Shown here piece by piece: positions 53,207-62,603 of a stretch of DNA of 64,000 nt. Both the position numbers and the translations under genes were made by a program. The stretch's first letter is position 1. Every line of letters begins with the position of its first letter. Source of the stretch: Gemmatimonas sp. (GTDB lineage: Bacteria > Gemmatimonadota > Gemmatimonadetes > Gemmatimonadales > Gemmatimonadaceae). The stretch lies in assembly GCF_027531815.1 (NCBI RefSeq), contig NZ_JAPZSK010000002.1, forward strand, positions 248,001 through 312,000, read 5' to 3'. The notes under the pieces were generated by a model. The model did not search any database. It saw only the letters and a list, made by a program, of their open reading frames with translations, and was not told the DNA's origin.

Positions 53207-55192
53207 TCAGCGTCTGGCTTTCACCACCGACAGCGTGATGCTCGAGGGCGTGGCGCCACCGTGGTGCACGGCATTGTGCGCCACCACCCCGCGCGTCTCC
53301 GTCACGTTGTCGCCCCCGGTGTTCAGGTTGCGGTCGAAGCGCGGGAAGTTGCTGCTCGACACCTCGATGCGTACCCGGTGTCCTGGCCGGAACAGATTGC
53401 TGGTGTTGAGTGGCCCGAGTGTGACCTTGTACACCCGGCCGAGTTCCATGCGCGTCTGCGGCCGGTCGTAGCCGGTGTGATAGCGCATGCGCTGGATCGT
53501 CTCGTCGAGATTCCATGCCCGTCCGGCGCTGTCCACATCGATCAGCTTCACGGTGAAGTCGGTGTCCTTCGCATCACTCGACACGTACAGCGTGAGGCTC
53601 ACCGGGCCGGAGACCTCCATGGGCTCCTCGAGTGGTTCGCTCGTGTACACGAGGATGTCCGGGCGTGTCTCGCGCACGCGCTGGTCGAACGAACCCGCCT
53701 GGATGGCCGTGCCGGTGCAACACACGTTGCCGCCATAGCTCATGACGGGGTTGGCGGGGTCGTAGCTGAACGTATCCCGCTGTGCGCGGCGCGCCTTGGG
53801 AAGCAGCACCCCGCTGCCGTTCATGGTGTTGGCGTTGCCGGCGCTCGACAGGTACCACGTAACGGGGGCAGCCCCCCGCGGTGGCCAGCTGTCGCTGGCC
53901 TGCCACTTATTGCTGCCCATGGTGAAGTAGCGGATACGCGGCAGCGTATCCAGCAGGCCGGTGTTCTCGCCCTTGAGGAAGGTGTCGAACCAACCGTAGG
54001 TGAGCGCGTCGTAGTCGAGGCGCGGATCCCCCATGGGGCGTTCGCCCACCACCATGTTCGCGCTGGCACGGGTGTACGCACAGTGCGCGACCGGGGCGAT
54101 GACGGCATGCTGCTGCTTCGCCACCTCAGGCGACGCGGTCTTCATGGCGTGCTGCCACAGCGCAATGTTGGGCCCCACCGACACATCGTACCAGGACATG
54201 AACCAGAGCGCCGGCGTGTCGAAGGGCATGTCGTCATGGTACAGGCCGCCCTTGTACCACGCCGGATCATTGGGGGTGCGGTAGATCATCGCGCCCCCCG
54301 TGGCCACGGGCATGGTGTCGGCATAGATGCCGCGCGGCCCATCCACCGCCCGCATGAGGTCCTTCATGGGGAGGTGCCAGAGCGCCTTCGACCAGTCCAC
54401 CCGTGGCTGCTGCTGCGCGAGATCGAACGACTTCCGCAGGCGGGTCAGGTCGTCCTGGGAAAGGCTGGCAGGGAACAGGGGACGCTGCGTGTTCTGCTCG
54501 CCATACAGCCAGGCGATGAACAGCATCTGCACGGCGCCCCCACGATACCAGTTCCCCTGCTCGTACCACGGGCCAATGCGTCCCACACCGGCGCCGTATC
54601 CCTGCGGGATGATCGCCGCCAGCCCCTTGGGCTTCGTGCTCGCTACGGCCATCTGGTACTCGGCCGTGCTCGAGCAGCCAATCAGCCCCACCTTGCCGTT
54701 GCTCCACCCCTGCCGCGTGAACCAGTCGATGGCGTCGCGCCCATCGGTGATTGGCGGTCCGAGAATGTCGTACTCCCCCTCGCTGAAGAAATGGCCGCGT
54801 TCGTTCTGCAGGGCGTACGCGTAGCCGCGCTTCACCGCCGTCAGCGCCGCACCGAGGTCACGGGGGGCCCCGTTGCGCACGTCCCACCAGTTCATGTTGT
54901 ACGGCGTCTTGCTCAGGATTAGCGGCACCCCGGAGGCCGGCCGCTGCTTGGGGACATAGACGTCGGTCATGAGCCGGGTGCCGTCACTCATGGGCATCAT
55001 CACGGAACGATGGACCTCGGCCAACGCACGCAGTTCGCGCTCCTGCGCTTCGCGGGCGGCCACCAACTGGGCGGACGGGGCCGGGGCCTGGGCATCGGCC
55101 ACCGTGACCAGAGTGCCGAGCGACAGAGCGCCGCCCAGCAGGAGACCCAGACGGCGGCGCCACGCCGGCAGGGGAGGGGAGAAGGGCACCAT
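53207..55192 (-). CDS. CocE/NonD-family (S15) acyl hydrolase
   Basis: Exported serine hydrolase of 661 residues; signal peptide ends near VADAQ. Alpha/beta-hydrolase domain with the nucleophile Ser174 ([12 protein letters not shown]), a cap region, and likely acid and base residues in WYDVSVGP and [10 protein letters not shown]-terminal jelly-roll domain (~430-660: [34 protein letters not shown]) is diagnostic for X-Pro dipeptidyl-peptidase S15, cocaine esterase and glutaryl-7-ACA acylase relatives. The N-terminal helical stretch [18 protein letters not shown] precedes the domain. Likely substrates are peptides, esters or acylated amines; not resolvable from sequence. Confidence 0.92.
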   Translation of the reverse strand: MVPFSPPLPAWRRRLGLLLGGALSLGTLVTVADAQAPAPSAQLVAAREAQERELRALAEVHRSVMMPMSDGTRLMTDVYVPKQRPASGVPLILSKTPYNMNWWDVRNGAPRDLGAALTAVKRGYAYALQNERGHFFSEGEYDILGPPITDGRDAIDWFTRQGWSNGKVGLIGCSSTAEYQMAVASTKPKGLAAIIPQGYGAGVGRIGPWYEQGNWYRGGAVQMLFIAWLYGEQNTQRPLFPASLSQDDLTRLRKSFDLAQQQPRVDWSKALWHLPMKDLMRAVDGPRGIYADTMPVATGGAMIYRTPNDPAWYKGGLYHDDMPFDTPALWFMSWYDVSVGPNIALWQHAMKTASPEVAKQQHAVIAPVAHCAYTRASANMVVGERPMGDPRLDYDALTYGWFDTFLKGENTGLLDTLPRIRYFTMGSNKWQASDSWPPRGAAPVTWYLSSAGNANTMNGSGVLLPKARRAQRDTFSYDPANPVMSYGGNVCCTGTAIQAGSFDQRVRETRPDILVYTSEPLEEPMEVSGPVSLTLYVSSDAKDTDFTVKLIDVDSAGRAWNLDETIQRMRYHTGYDRPQTRMELGRVYKVTLGPLNTSNLFRPGHRVRIEVSSSNFPRFDRNLNTGGDNVTETRGVVAHNAVHHGGATPSSITLSVVKARR

Positions 55193-55252
55193 GGCGAAGT
55201 CCTGTGGGAAGGGGAAAGGGCAGGAGAAGTGTACGGCGCGCCGCCCGTGTCT

Positions 55253-55275
55253 GCCGTCGGGGGCGACCCGACGGC
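55253..55275. repeat. 9-bp hairpin in the gap before icd
   Basis: GCCGTCGGG / CCCGACGGC (55253-55261 with 55267-55275), 5-base loop, midway in the 232-base divergent gap between the CocE-type gene and icd. It could lie in the icd leader. The rest of the gap shows nothing recognisable. Confidence 0.4.
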
Positions 55276-55424
55276 GCCTGCGCTCGCCCGACCGGCAGTT
55301 GGGCCACGAGGCCGGGTCCGCTTCCAGCCCCCTGTTCCCGTCCCCATTTTCCGTTCAGCAGGATTCCACGGCCGCTTCGGCGGCTCAGGCCGCATACCAC
55401 CCCCGAATCTCCGGCACTCCCCGC

Positions 55425-56642
55425 ATGGCGAAGATCAAGGTTGTGAACCCCGTCGTCGAGATGGACGGCGACGAGATGACGCGCATCATCTGGCAGTTCA
55501 TCAAGGACAAGCTGGTGCTGCCGTACCTCGATGTGCAGCTCGACTACTACGACCTCGGGATCGAGCATCGCGACGCCACCGGTGATCAGGTCACCATCGA
55601 TTCCGCCGAAGCCACCAAGCGGCATGGTGTGGCGGTCAAGTGCGCCACCATCACGCCCGACGAGGCGCGCGTGAAGGAGTTCGGGCTCAAGAAGATGTGG
55701 AAGAGCCCCAACGGCACCATCCGCAACATCCTCGGTGGCGTGATCTTCCGCGAACCGATCATCATCTCCAACATCCCGCGCCTGGTGCCGGGGTGGACCA
55801 AGCCCATCGTGGTGGGGCGCCACGCGCACGGCGACCAGTACAAGGCGACCGACTTCAAGGTGCCGGGGCCGGGTACGGTCACCATGACCTACACGCCTGC
55901 CGACGGCAGTGAGCCGATGCAGTTCGAGGTCGCGAAGTTCGGCCAGGACGGCGGCGTGGCCATGGGGATGTACAACTTCAACGACTCCATCAGGGACTTC
56001 GCGCGGGCCAGTTTCCGCTACGGCCTCCAGCGCAACTTCCCGGTGTATCTCTCCACCAAGAACACCATCCTCAAGGCGTACGACGGCCAGTTCAAGGATC
56101 TGTTCGAGGAGGTGTTCGCGGCCGAGTTCAAGGCGGAGTTCGATGCCAAGGGGCTCACCTACGAGCACCGCCTCATCGACGACATGGTCGCCTCCGCGCT
56201 CAAGTGGGAGGGCGGGTACGTGTGGGCCTGCAAGAACTACGATGGCGACGTGCAGTCGGACATCGTGGCGCAGGGCTTCGGTTCGTTGGGGCTCATGACA
56301 AGCGTGCTGCTCACCCCCGATGGCAAGACGATGGAGGCCGAAGCGGCGCACGGCACGGTCACCCGTCACTTCCGCGAGCACCAGAAGGGAAACAAGACCT
56401 CCACCAATCCCATCGCGAGCATCTTCGCGTGGACGCGCGGCCTCGCCCATCGCGGCAAGCTCGATGGAACGCCCCAGGTGACGGCGTTCGCCGAGACGCT
56501 CGAACGGGTATGCATCGAGGCGGTGGAGGCGGGGGAAATGACCAAGGATCTCGCGATCCTCATCTCGAAGGACACGCCGTACCTCCACACGGAAGACTTC
56601 CTCGACGCCATCGACCGGCGGTTGCAGGCCAAGATGGGGTGA
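55425..56642 (+). CDS. icd: NADP-dependent isocitrate dehydrogenase, type II (eukaryotic-like)
   Basis: Oxidative decarboxylation of isocitrate to 2-oxoglutarate in the TCA cycle. 405 residues, opening [22 protein letters not shown] as in the homodimeric eukaryote-like subfamily, not the E. coli type. Substrate-loop [19 protein letters not shown], and [14 protein letters not shown]; metal Asp residues in [30 protein letters not shown] (in parts). The coenzyme region [18 protein letters not shown] carries His and Arg typical of NADP specificity. ATG at 55425 matches the family start. A terminator follows. Confidence 0.97.
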   Translation: MAKIKVVNPVVEMDGDEMTRIIWQFIKDKLVLPYLDVQLDYYDLGIEHRDATGDQVTIDSAEATKRHGVAVKCATITPDEARVKEFGLKKMWKSPNGTIRNILGGVIFREPIIISNIPRLVPGWTKPIVVGRHAHGDQYKATDFKVPGPGTVTMTYTPADGSEPMQFEVAKFGQDGGVAMGMYNFNDSIRDFARASFRYGLQRNFPVYLSTKNTILKAYDGQFKDLFEEVFAAEFKAEFDAKGLTYEHRLIDDMVASALKWEGGYVWACKNYDGDVQSDIVAQGFGSLGLMTSVLLTPDGKTMEAEAAHGTVTRHFREHQKGNKTSTNPIASIFAWTRGLAHRGKLDGTPQVTAFAETLERVCIEAVEAGEMTKDLAILISKDTPYLHTEDFLDAIDRRLQAKMG

Positions 56643-56682
56643 GCCTGCGGTGCGAGGCACGAAGGAGCGGAGGCACCAGGGG

Positions 56683-56716
56683 GCGGAGGCACGGAGAACA
56701 CTCCCTGTGCCTCCGC
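56683..56716 (+). terminator. terminator downstream of icd
   Basis: GCGGAGGCAC (56683-56692) pairs perfectly with GTGCCTCCGC (56707-56716), with a further GGA/TCC inside the loop, followed by GTCCCTTTT. The left arm 10-mer is also present once more just upstream (56667-56676), so two alternative hairpins are possible. Confidence 0.7.
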
Positions 56717-56781
56717 GTCCCTTTTGACGGGAGAGGGAGCGGGCGGTAGCATGGGTGGTCCCCTCCACCTCGAGACCCGTC

Positions 56782-59700
56782 ATGCACCGACCACTCGCCG
56801 CCCTGCTGGCACTGGCCGCCCTCCCCGTCGCCCTCCCCGTCGCCCTCGGCGCGCAGCGACCCGCGCCCCCCGCCCCGCAACCCGTCGTTACGCCGGCGTT
56901 GTACCAGGGGCTCACCTGGCGACACATCGGTCCCGAAGGCAATCGTTTCAGCTCGGCGGTTGGCATACCGGGCGATCCGCACACGTATTACGTGGGCGCG
57001 GCCTCGGGCGGCATTTACAAGACGACCGACGGTGGGGTGCATTGGAGCGAGATCTTCGATGACGTGCCGGTGCAGTCGATCGGCGCACTGGCCATTGCCC
57101 CCAGTGATCCGAACATCGTCTGGGCGGGCACCGGCGAAGCGCACATTCGCAGCCATATCTCGATTGGCCAGGGGATCTACAAGTCCACCGATGCCGGCAA
57201 GAGCTGGCAGCTCATGGGGCTCGAGAAGACGGGGCGCATTGCGCGCGTGGTGGTGCACCCCACGAACCCCGATGTAGTCCTGGCGTGCGCGCTGGGAACC
57301 GCCTACGGCCCGCAGCAGGAACGCGGCGTGTACCGCACCACCGATGGCGGATCCACGTGGACGCGGGTGCTCTTCACCACCCCCGACGCCGGCTGCAGTG
57401 ACCTGGCCATGTCCCCCGCCAATCCGCGTACGCTCTACGCGGGCATGTGGCAGATCGAGATTCACACCTGGGGGCGTCGCAGCGGTGGGCCGGGGAGCGG
57501 CCTCTTCAAGAGCACCGACGGTGGCGTGACCTGGACGAAGCTCGTCGGGAACGGCCTGCCGACGAAGATCACCGGCAAGCACGCGCTGGCGATCGCGCGC
57601 AGCAACCCGTCACGCGTCTACGCCCTCATTGAGACGGGAGATGGGCTGCCCTTTGAGGGAGAGGCAACCGAAAGCGGGCAGCTCTGGCGCACCGACGACG
57701 ACGGTGCCACCTGGCAACTCATGACCCGTGACCGCAATGCCATGGGGCGCGCGCACTACTACTCGCGCACCGCCGTGGCCACCGACAACGACAACGAGCT
57801 CTACTTTCTTACCGCGAGCTATGCGCGGTCGATCGACGGTGGACGCACGCTCACCACGCTGACCGGTGGCGAAGCGCCGGGCGGAGACCATCACGATATC
57901 TGGATCGATCCCACGAACGCCAACCGGCAGATTGTGGCGCACGATCAGGGACTGTCCATCACGATCAACCGCGGCCGGACGTGGTTCCGCCAGCGCCTCA
58001 GCAACGCCCAGATCTATCACGTTACCGTCGACAACAACGTGCCGTACAACGTGCTCGGCAACAAGCAGGATGAGCCGAGCTATCGCGGACCGAGCAACAG
58101 TCGGGTGCAGAGCGGGCGCAGCGCCGGCATCTCGCGTGGCATGTGGCACTCCGTGGGGGGCGGCGAGAGTGGCTGGGCCACACCCGATCCGGTCGATCCG
58201 AACATCATCTGGAGCACGGCCTCCGGCAGCGGCATGGTCGGTGGCATCGTGGTGCGTTTCGAGGAAAACCGTCGGCAGTTCCGCAACGTCGAGGTGTGGC
58301 CGCAGCAGTCGAATGGGCCGGCCGAGGGGGTGAAGTACCGCTTCGTGTGGGACGCCCCCCTGCTCATCTCGCCGCACGACCGCAACACGCTTTACACGGG
58401 CAGCCAGCATGTGCATCGCACGCAGGACGGCGGCAACAGCTGGCAGGTGATCAGCCCCGATCTCACGCGCAACGACCGGTCGCGCATGAAGAGCTCTGGC
58501 GGCCTCACCCCCGACAACATCGGCGTGGAGTACTCCGGCGTGGTGTACGGCATTGCGGAGTCCCCCAAGGCCAAGGGCACGATCTGGGTGGGCACGAACG
58601 ACGGACTTGTGCAGCTCAGCCGCGACAATGGCGCGACCTGGACCAACGTGACGATGAACGTGCCGGGGATCCCCTTCTGGGGATCGGTGCGCTCCATCGC
58701 CGCCTCCAAGTGGGATGCCGCCACGGCGTACATCACCGTGGATGCGCATCAGGAGAACGATCGCGACCCGCACGTCTACCGCACCACCGACTACGGCAAG
58801 AGCTGGACGAAGATCGTCACCGGCATTCCGCGCAGCATGCTGAGCTACGCGAAGATCATCATCGAGGATCCGGTGCGGCAGGGCATGCTCTACCTCGGCA
58901 CCGAGAACGCGATCTACCTGTCGTACGATCGCGGCGACACGTGGTTGCCGCTGCAGAACAACCTGCCGCACGCGCCGGTGTCGGGCATCATCGTGCAGGA
59001 GCACTTCAACGATCTGGTGATCTCCACGTACGGCCGCGGCTTCTGGATCCTCGACGATCTGTCGCCGTTGCAGCAGCTCGATCCGGCGGTGCTGGCCAAG
59101 GGAGCGCACCTGTTTGCCCCGCGCGCTGCCTATCGCTTCCGCCCCATCACGGCCCCCAGCACGACGTACGACGATCCCACCGCGGGCAATGATCCGGAGT
59201 ACGGCGCCGCCATCAACTACTACCTCAAGGCACCGGCCAAGGCGGCGCCGATCGTGGAGATTCTCGACAACGGACGTGTGGTGCGCACGCTGCGTGGCAG
59301 CAACCGGGTTGGGCTCAATCGCCTGCATTGGGATCTGCGTGACGAACCGGGCCTCGAGGTGCGCCTGCTCACGAGTCCGCTGTTCGCGGAGCACATCGTG
59401 ACGGGACCGCAGGGGCGCGTGGCGCCGGGCACGAATCGTCTGCAAATCCTCATGCCACCGGGGACCTACACCGTGCGCCTGCGCGTGGACGGTGTGACGC
59501 AGGAACATCCGCTGGTTGTGCGCAAGGACCCGAACAGCGCCGGCACCGAGGCGGAGATCACCGCCCAGGTGCGCGTGCTCATGGCACTCAAGGCGGAGCT
59601 CGACAAGGCGGCCACCGCGGTGGCGCGCGTGGAGAACGTGCGGCTCCAGGTGCAGCAGCTCCTCGGGCAACTGCAGCGGGGGGGCGGTGACGCCGATGCC

Positions 59701-60039
59701 GCCACCCGCCTGCGCGCGCTCGATCAGCAGCTCATCGATGCTGAAATGGCGCTGGTGGACCTCCGACTCACGGGCACCGGACAGGACGGGGTGCGATTCG
59801 GTTCCAAGCTCATCGGCAAGATGGGCTATCTCAGCAATGGGGTGGCCGTGGCGGACTTTGCCCCCACGACGCAGCATGTCGAGGTGCAGGGTATTCTCGC
59901 CAACGAGCTCGGCGCGGCGCTGCGCACGATCGACGGCATTCTGGCCAGCGAACTGCCGCCGGTGAACACCATGCTCGACGCGAAGGGATTGCCGAAGATC
60001 GTCGACCGGGGCGCGTCGGCAACCCGCATCGTGCCGTGA
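56782..60039 (+). CDS. exported BNR/VPS10-like beta-propeller protein (second copy)
   Basis: 1085 residues from the ATG at 56782, which starts right at the signal peptide (the peptide contains a 12-base tandem duplication encoding LPVALPVA). Asp-box repeats: TTDGGVHW, STDAGKSW, TTDGGSTW, STDGGVTW, TQDGGNSW, TTDYGKSW. The order of motifs (HHDIWIDP, VDNNVPYNVLGNKQDEP, STYGRGFWILDDLSPLQQL) parallels the protein at 44604-47699, showing distant paralogy. C-terminal ~230 residues hold a beta-sandwich and a helical bundle. Probably sortilin-like propeller proteins acting in the periplasm or on the surface; peptide binding or hydrolysis is unproven. Confidence 0.9.
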   Translation: MHRPLAALLALAALPVALPVALGAQRPAPPAPQPVVTPALYQGLTWRHIGPEGNRFSSAVGIPGDPHTYYVGAASGGIYKTTDGGVHWSEIFDDVPVQSIGALAIAPSDPNIVWAGTGEAHIRSHISIGQGIYKSTDAGKSWQLMGLEKTGRIARVVVHPTNPDVVLACALGTAYGPQQERGVYRTTDGGSTWTRVLFTTPDAGCSDLAMSPANPRTLYAGMWQIEIHTWGRRSGGPGSGLFKSTDGGVTWTKLVGNGLPTKITGKHALAIARSNPSRVYALIETGDGLPFEGEATESGQLWRTDDDGATWQLMTRDRNAMGRAHYYSRTAVATDNDNELYFLTASYARSIDGGRTLTTLTGGEAPGGDHHDIWIDPTNANRQIVAHDQGLSITINRGRTWFRQRLSNAQIYHVTVDNNVPYNVLGNKQDEPSYRGPSNSRVQSGRSAGISRGMWHSVGGGESGWATPDPVDPNIIWSTASGSGMVGGIVVRFEENRRQFRNVEVWPQQSNGPAEGVKYRFVWDAPLLISPHDRNTLYTGSQHVHRTQDGGNSWQVISPDLTRNDRSRMKSSGGLTPDNIGVEYSGVVYGIAESPKAKGTIWVGTNDGLVQLSRDNGATWTNVTMNVPGIPFWGSVRSIAASKWDAATAYITVDAHQENDRDPHVYRTTDYGKSWTKIVTGIPRSMLSYAKIIIEDPVRQGMLYLGTENAIYLSYDRGDTWLPLQNNLPHAPVSGIIVQEHFNDLVISTYGRGFWILDDLSPLQQLDPAVLAKGAHLFAPRAAYRFRPITAPSTTYDDPTAGNDPEYGAAINYYLKAPAKAAPIVEILDNGRVVRTLRGSNRVGLNRLHWDLRDEPGLEVRLLTSPLFAEHIVTGPQGRVAPGTNRLQILMPPGTYTVRLRVDGVTQEHPLVVRKDPNSAGTEAEITAQVRVLMALKAELDKAATAVARVENVRLQVQQLLGQLQRGGGDADAATRLRALDQQLIDAEMALVDLRLTGTGQDGVRFGSKLIGKMGYLSNGVAVADFAPTTQHVEVQGILANELGAALRTIDGILASELPPVNTMLDAKGLPKIVDRGASATRIVP

Positions 60040-60058
60040 CGCGAACCCCTGCACGCAG

Positions 60059-60958
60059 GTGACCTCCACCGATCGACATGCGGTCGGTGGAGCAAGGCTG
60101 GGTGTCTGGCTGGTGGTTGCGGCGGCCTTTCAATGGGCGCTGTTGGGACCCGTTGCGCGTGTGGCGTTCGCCGAGGGGATCGCGCCGCTCACGGTGGCCT
60201 TCTGGCGCGCGACGGTGGCCGCCCTGCTCTTTGCCACGCACGCCTCGGTGACCCGCGCCCACGCCCTGCGGCGGCAGGACCGCTTGCCGGCCATGCTGTT
60301 GGGGGTCGTGGCAGTCGCCGGGCTGTACGTGTCGTACTTCGAGAGCGTCCAGCGCGGTGGTGCGGCGCTCGCGGCCATTCTGCTGTACTCGGCGCCGGTG
60401 TGGGTGGCGCTGGGCGCGCACTTCGTCATGCGCGAGCGCGTGCCTGCGCGCGAGGCGGGCGCGCTGCTGCTGACGTTCGGTGGGGTGGTGCTGGTGGCGC
60501 TCTTCCCGGCCTCGGGAGCAGCGGACATTGCGGCCACGCCGGCGGCCGTGAGTTGGGGGCTCGCCTCTGGCCTGGCCTACGCGTTGTACTTCCTGCTGGG
60601 GCGGTCGCTGTTCGCGCACAACGCCCCGGCGCGTGTGATGGCGTGGGCGCTGGCAACCGGCGCCGTGGTGCTCGCCCCGTTCGTGCAGTGGGGCACGCTC
60701 ACGTGGCGTGCCTGGGCGGCCATCGCCTTTCTGGCCACGGTGGCCACGTACGGCGCGTATCTGTCAAACGCCAATGGCCTCAAGCGCATTGGTGCGTCGC
60801 GGGCGTCCACCATTGCCACCTTGGAGCCCATTCTCGCCGTGGGGGCGGCGTTCCTGCTGTGGGGGGAGCGGCTCTCGATCCTGGGGGTGGTGGGCGCCAG
60901 TGCCGTTGTTGGCGGTGTCGTGCTGGCGGCTACGGCTTCGCGGCGCACAACCACGTAA
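60059..60958 (+). CDS. EamA/DMT-family transporter
   Basis: 299 residues with ten predicted membrane helices in two EamA repeats (~15-140 and ~160-295). FWRATVAALLFATHA, VSYFESVQRGGAALAAILLYSAPVWVAL (in parts) and the second-repeat signature SRASTIATLEPILAVGAAFLLWGERL are typical of drug/metabolite exporters of the RhaT/YdcZ-like group. GTG start at 60059, 19 bases after the upstream stop. Its 3' end overlaps the converging gene by 29 bases. Substrate unknown; amino-acid or metabolite export is common in the family. Confidence 0.9.
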   Translation: MTSTDRHAVGGARLGVWLVVAAAFQWALLGPVARVAFAEGIAPLTVAFWRATVAALLFATHASVTRAHALRRQDRLPAMLLGVVAVAGLYVSYFESVQRGGAALAAILLYSAPVWVALGAHFVMRERVPAREAGALLLTFGGVVLVALFPASGAADIAATPAAVSWGLASGLAYALYFLLGRSLFAHNAPARVMAWALATGAVVLAPFVQWGTLTWRAWAAIAFLATVATYGAYLSNANGLKRIGASRASTIATLEPILAVGAAFLLWGERLSILGVVGASAVVGGVVLAATASRRTTT

Positions 60959-61376
60959 GCGCCACATCGGCCACCGATCCCTTCGAGACCGGTCCGAACC
61001 CCGGGATCTTCACTTCGCGGTGCATCCCTTCCTTCGTGCCCGCCTCATCGAGGTAGTACCAGCTTTCCTTCGTGGCCACCACGCGCTTGGCGCAATCGTA
61101 CATGCCAATCGTCCGGGAGCTCTTGAGTTCTCCCTTGGGATGCTTGAGCGGAGGCACGAGGGCCACGCGCACGGCCGCCGTCACCACCGTACCGGCGCGA
61201 GACACCGTGCCCGGTTCCACCAGCACCGCCGTTGGCGTGCCGATGCTGGTGCGGCCGATTTCCTTCGTGCCCTTGCGCCCCTGCGCCAGCAGGAGCGCCG
61301 GGGCGCACATCAGGAACACGAGTCGAACCGAGGCAGCACGCAACGCGGACGGGGATAACGCGTGGATCATGGTCAT
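60930..61376 (-). CDS. adhesin-E-like exported protein
   Basis: 148 residues with a signal peptide (RLVFLMCAPALLLAQ). The mature part resembles the surface-adhesin E domain: a conserved Cys in GMYDCAKRVVATKESWYYLDE and a partner Cys at the very end (ALTWLCAAKP), with strands between. A small disulfide-linked beta domain is expected. The ATG at 61376 shares bases with the upstream stop (TGATG), so it is translated with the TonB-plug gene. Alternative starts lie at 61379 (GTG) and 61370 (ATG). Family call by eye; the name does not imply adhesion. Confidence 0.7.
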   Translation of the reverse strand: MTMIHALSPSALRAASVRLVFLMCAPALLLAQGRKGTKEIGRTSIGTPTAVLVEPGTVSRAGTVVTAAVRVALVPPLKHPKGELKSSRTIGMYDCAKRVVATKESWYYLDEAGTKEGMHREVKIPGFGPVSKGSVADVALTWLCAAKP

Positions 61377-62545
61377 CACTTGCGGCGGCGGGCAGTGGAA
61401 TCGGGGACGAACTCGAACGGCAGCTGCATGACCTGCTGTACGATACGCCCCTTGCGGACCGCCGGTGCAAACCGCTGCTCGCGCACGGCGCGGCGTACCG
61501 GCTCCACGAACAGGCGATTGGTCGTGGTGACCGCACTGAAGGTGTCCATGTTGGCTTCGCCGGTCATGCTCACCACGAACTCCGCCAGAACCCGCCCGGG
61601 TGCCTGCGCATCGAAGAGCGAGTCGGGGTAGATGGGGCGAATCAGGTTCACGGAATCGGGGCGCGCGGCGGCGTCCACGTCGTTGGCGACGTAGGCTTCC
61701 CCCGCTTCGATCATCTGGGCAATGCGCATGGCGGGGGTGGGCTCGTCCTTCTTGCGCTTGCGCTCACGCGGCTCGCCGCGCTTCGACCAGAGTACAATGG
61801 TCCCGCAGGCGCTGCTCATGCGCTGGTTTCCCTGAAACTCCACCGGAACCGACGCCGCGCCACTGTAGATCTCGATCCCCTCGAACGTTCGCGGGTCGAA
61901 GGCGTCGAGGTCCACTTCGCCGGCATAGAGCGGCTGGGCGTCGAGCCAGACGAGCGGCGCGCAGCGGCTGCCGCGAATGCGCACGGCGTTCTGCAGGCCG
62001 CGCGATTCGATGCGCATGCCGGGCACCATGCGGAAGACGTCCGTCATGCGCGCCGCATTGCGGCTCGCGAGGTCGGACGCCGTGAAGAACCGCCCGCTCC
62101 CGTAGCCCATGCGCCGGTAGAAGCCGGCCATGGGACCGTTGACCTCGCGTCGGCCCACCACCTGGACGGTGCTCAGCTCCACGGCAATGCGCTCCAGCCG
62201 CACGGTCGCGCGCGCGGGCTCGCCTGCCGTGATCTCCACGGCAACCGAGTCCGGACGGTAGCCAATGCGTCGGGCCACCAGCCACGCCGACCCAAGCGGC
62301 ACCCCCGCCGCCGTGAACGTGCCGTTGTCGTCCGACTCCACCGACGTGGTCGTCCCGCGTCCCTGAATGCGAAGGCGTACCTGCGCGCCGCCAATGGGGA
62401 GCCCCAACGTGGTGTTGACGGTGCCACGAACCGTTCCCGTTGCCCCGCCAGCGGACTGCGCACGCGCCACCGTCGCGCCCACGCCGGTGAGGGCGATCAT
62501 CGACCAGGCAGGGACGAGCCGATACATCAAACGGGGCATGCGCAT
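61376..62545 (-). CDS. carboxypeptidase-regulatory / TonB plug / TonB C-terminal hybrid protein
   Basis: About 389 residues from the ATG at 62545. Signal peptide ends near TVARAQ. Domain order: a carboxypeptidase-regulatory-like beta-sandwich (~35-110, VRGTVNTTLGLPIGGAQVRL), a plug-like domain as in TonB receptors (~125-240, MTDVFRMVPGMRIESRG, CAPLVWLDAQPLYAGEVDL), then no barrel but a basic linker (RERKRKKDE) and a TonB C-terminal-like domain (~310-380, GRVLAEFVVSMTGEANMDTF; VREQRFAPAVRKG). A plug without barrel joined to a TonB-type terminal domain is unusual. It may be a periplasmic partner or decoy in TonB signalling; that is inference. Start uncertain (62605, 62545 or 62527). Confidence 0.8.
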   Translation of the reverse strand: MRMPRLMYRLVPAWSMIALTGVGATVARAQSAGGATGTVRGTVNTTLGLPIGGAQVRLRIQGRGTTTSVESDDNGTFTAAGVPLGSAWLVARRIGYRPDSVAVEITAGEPARATVRLERIAVELSTVQVVGRREVNGPMAGFYRRMGYGSGRFFTASDLASRNAARMTDVFRMVPGMRIESRGLQNAVRIRGSRCAPLVWLDAQPLYAGEVDLDAFDPRTFEGIEIYSGAASVPVEFQGNQRMSSACGTIVLWSKRGEPRERKRKKDEPTPAMRIAQMIEAGEAYVANDVDAAARPDSVNLIRPIYPDSLFDAQAPGRVLAEFVVSMTGEANMDTFSAVTTTNRLFVEPVRRAVREQRFAPAVRKGRIVQQVMQLPFEFVPDSTARRRK

Positions 62546-62603
62546 AGAGGGCGCGCTCAAGGGCGCGGACTTGTGTGGGCGCGCGGGCGGGCTACGATGA
62601 ATC

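Noticed and set aside
56824-56847. Tandem 12-base repeat in the signal peptide of the second BNR protein
   Set aside because: Two copies only, in a low-complexity signal peptide; no reason to see it as functional or mobile.
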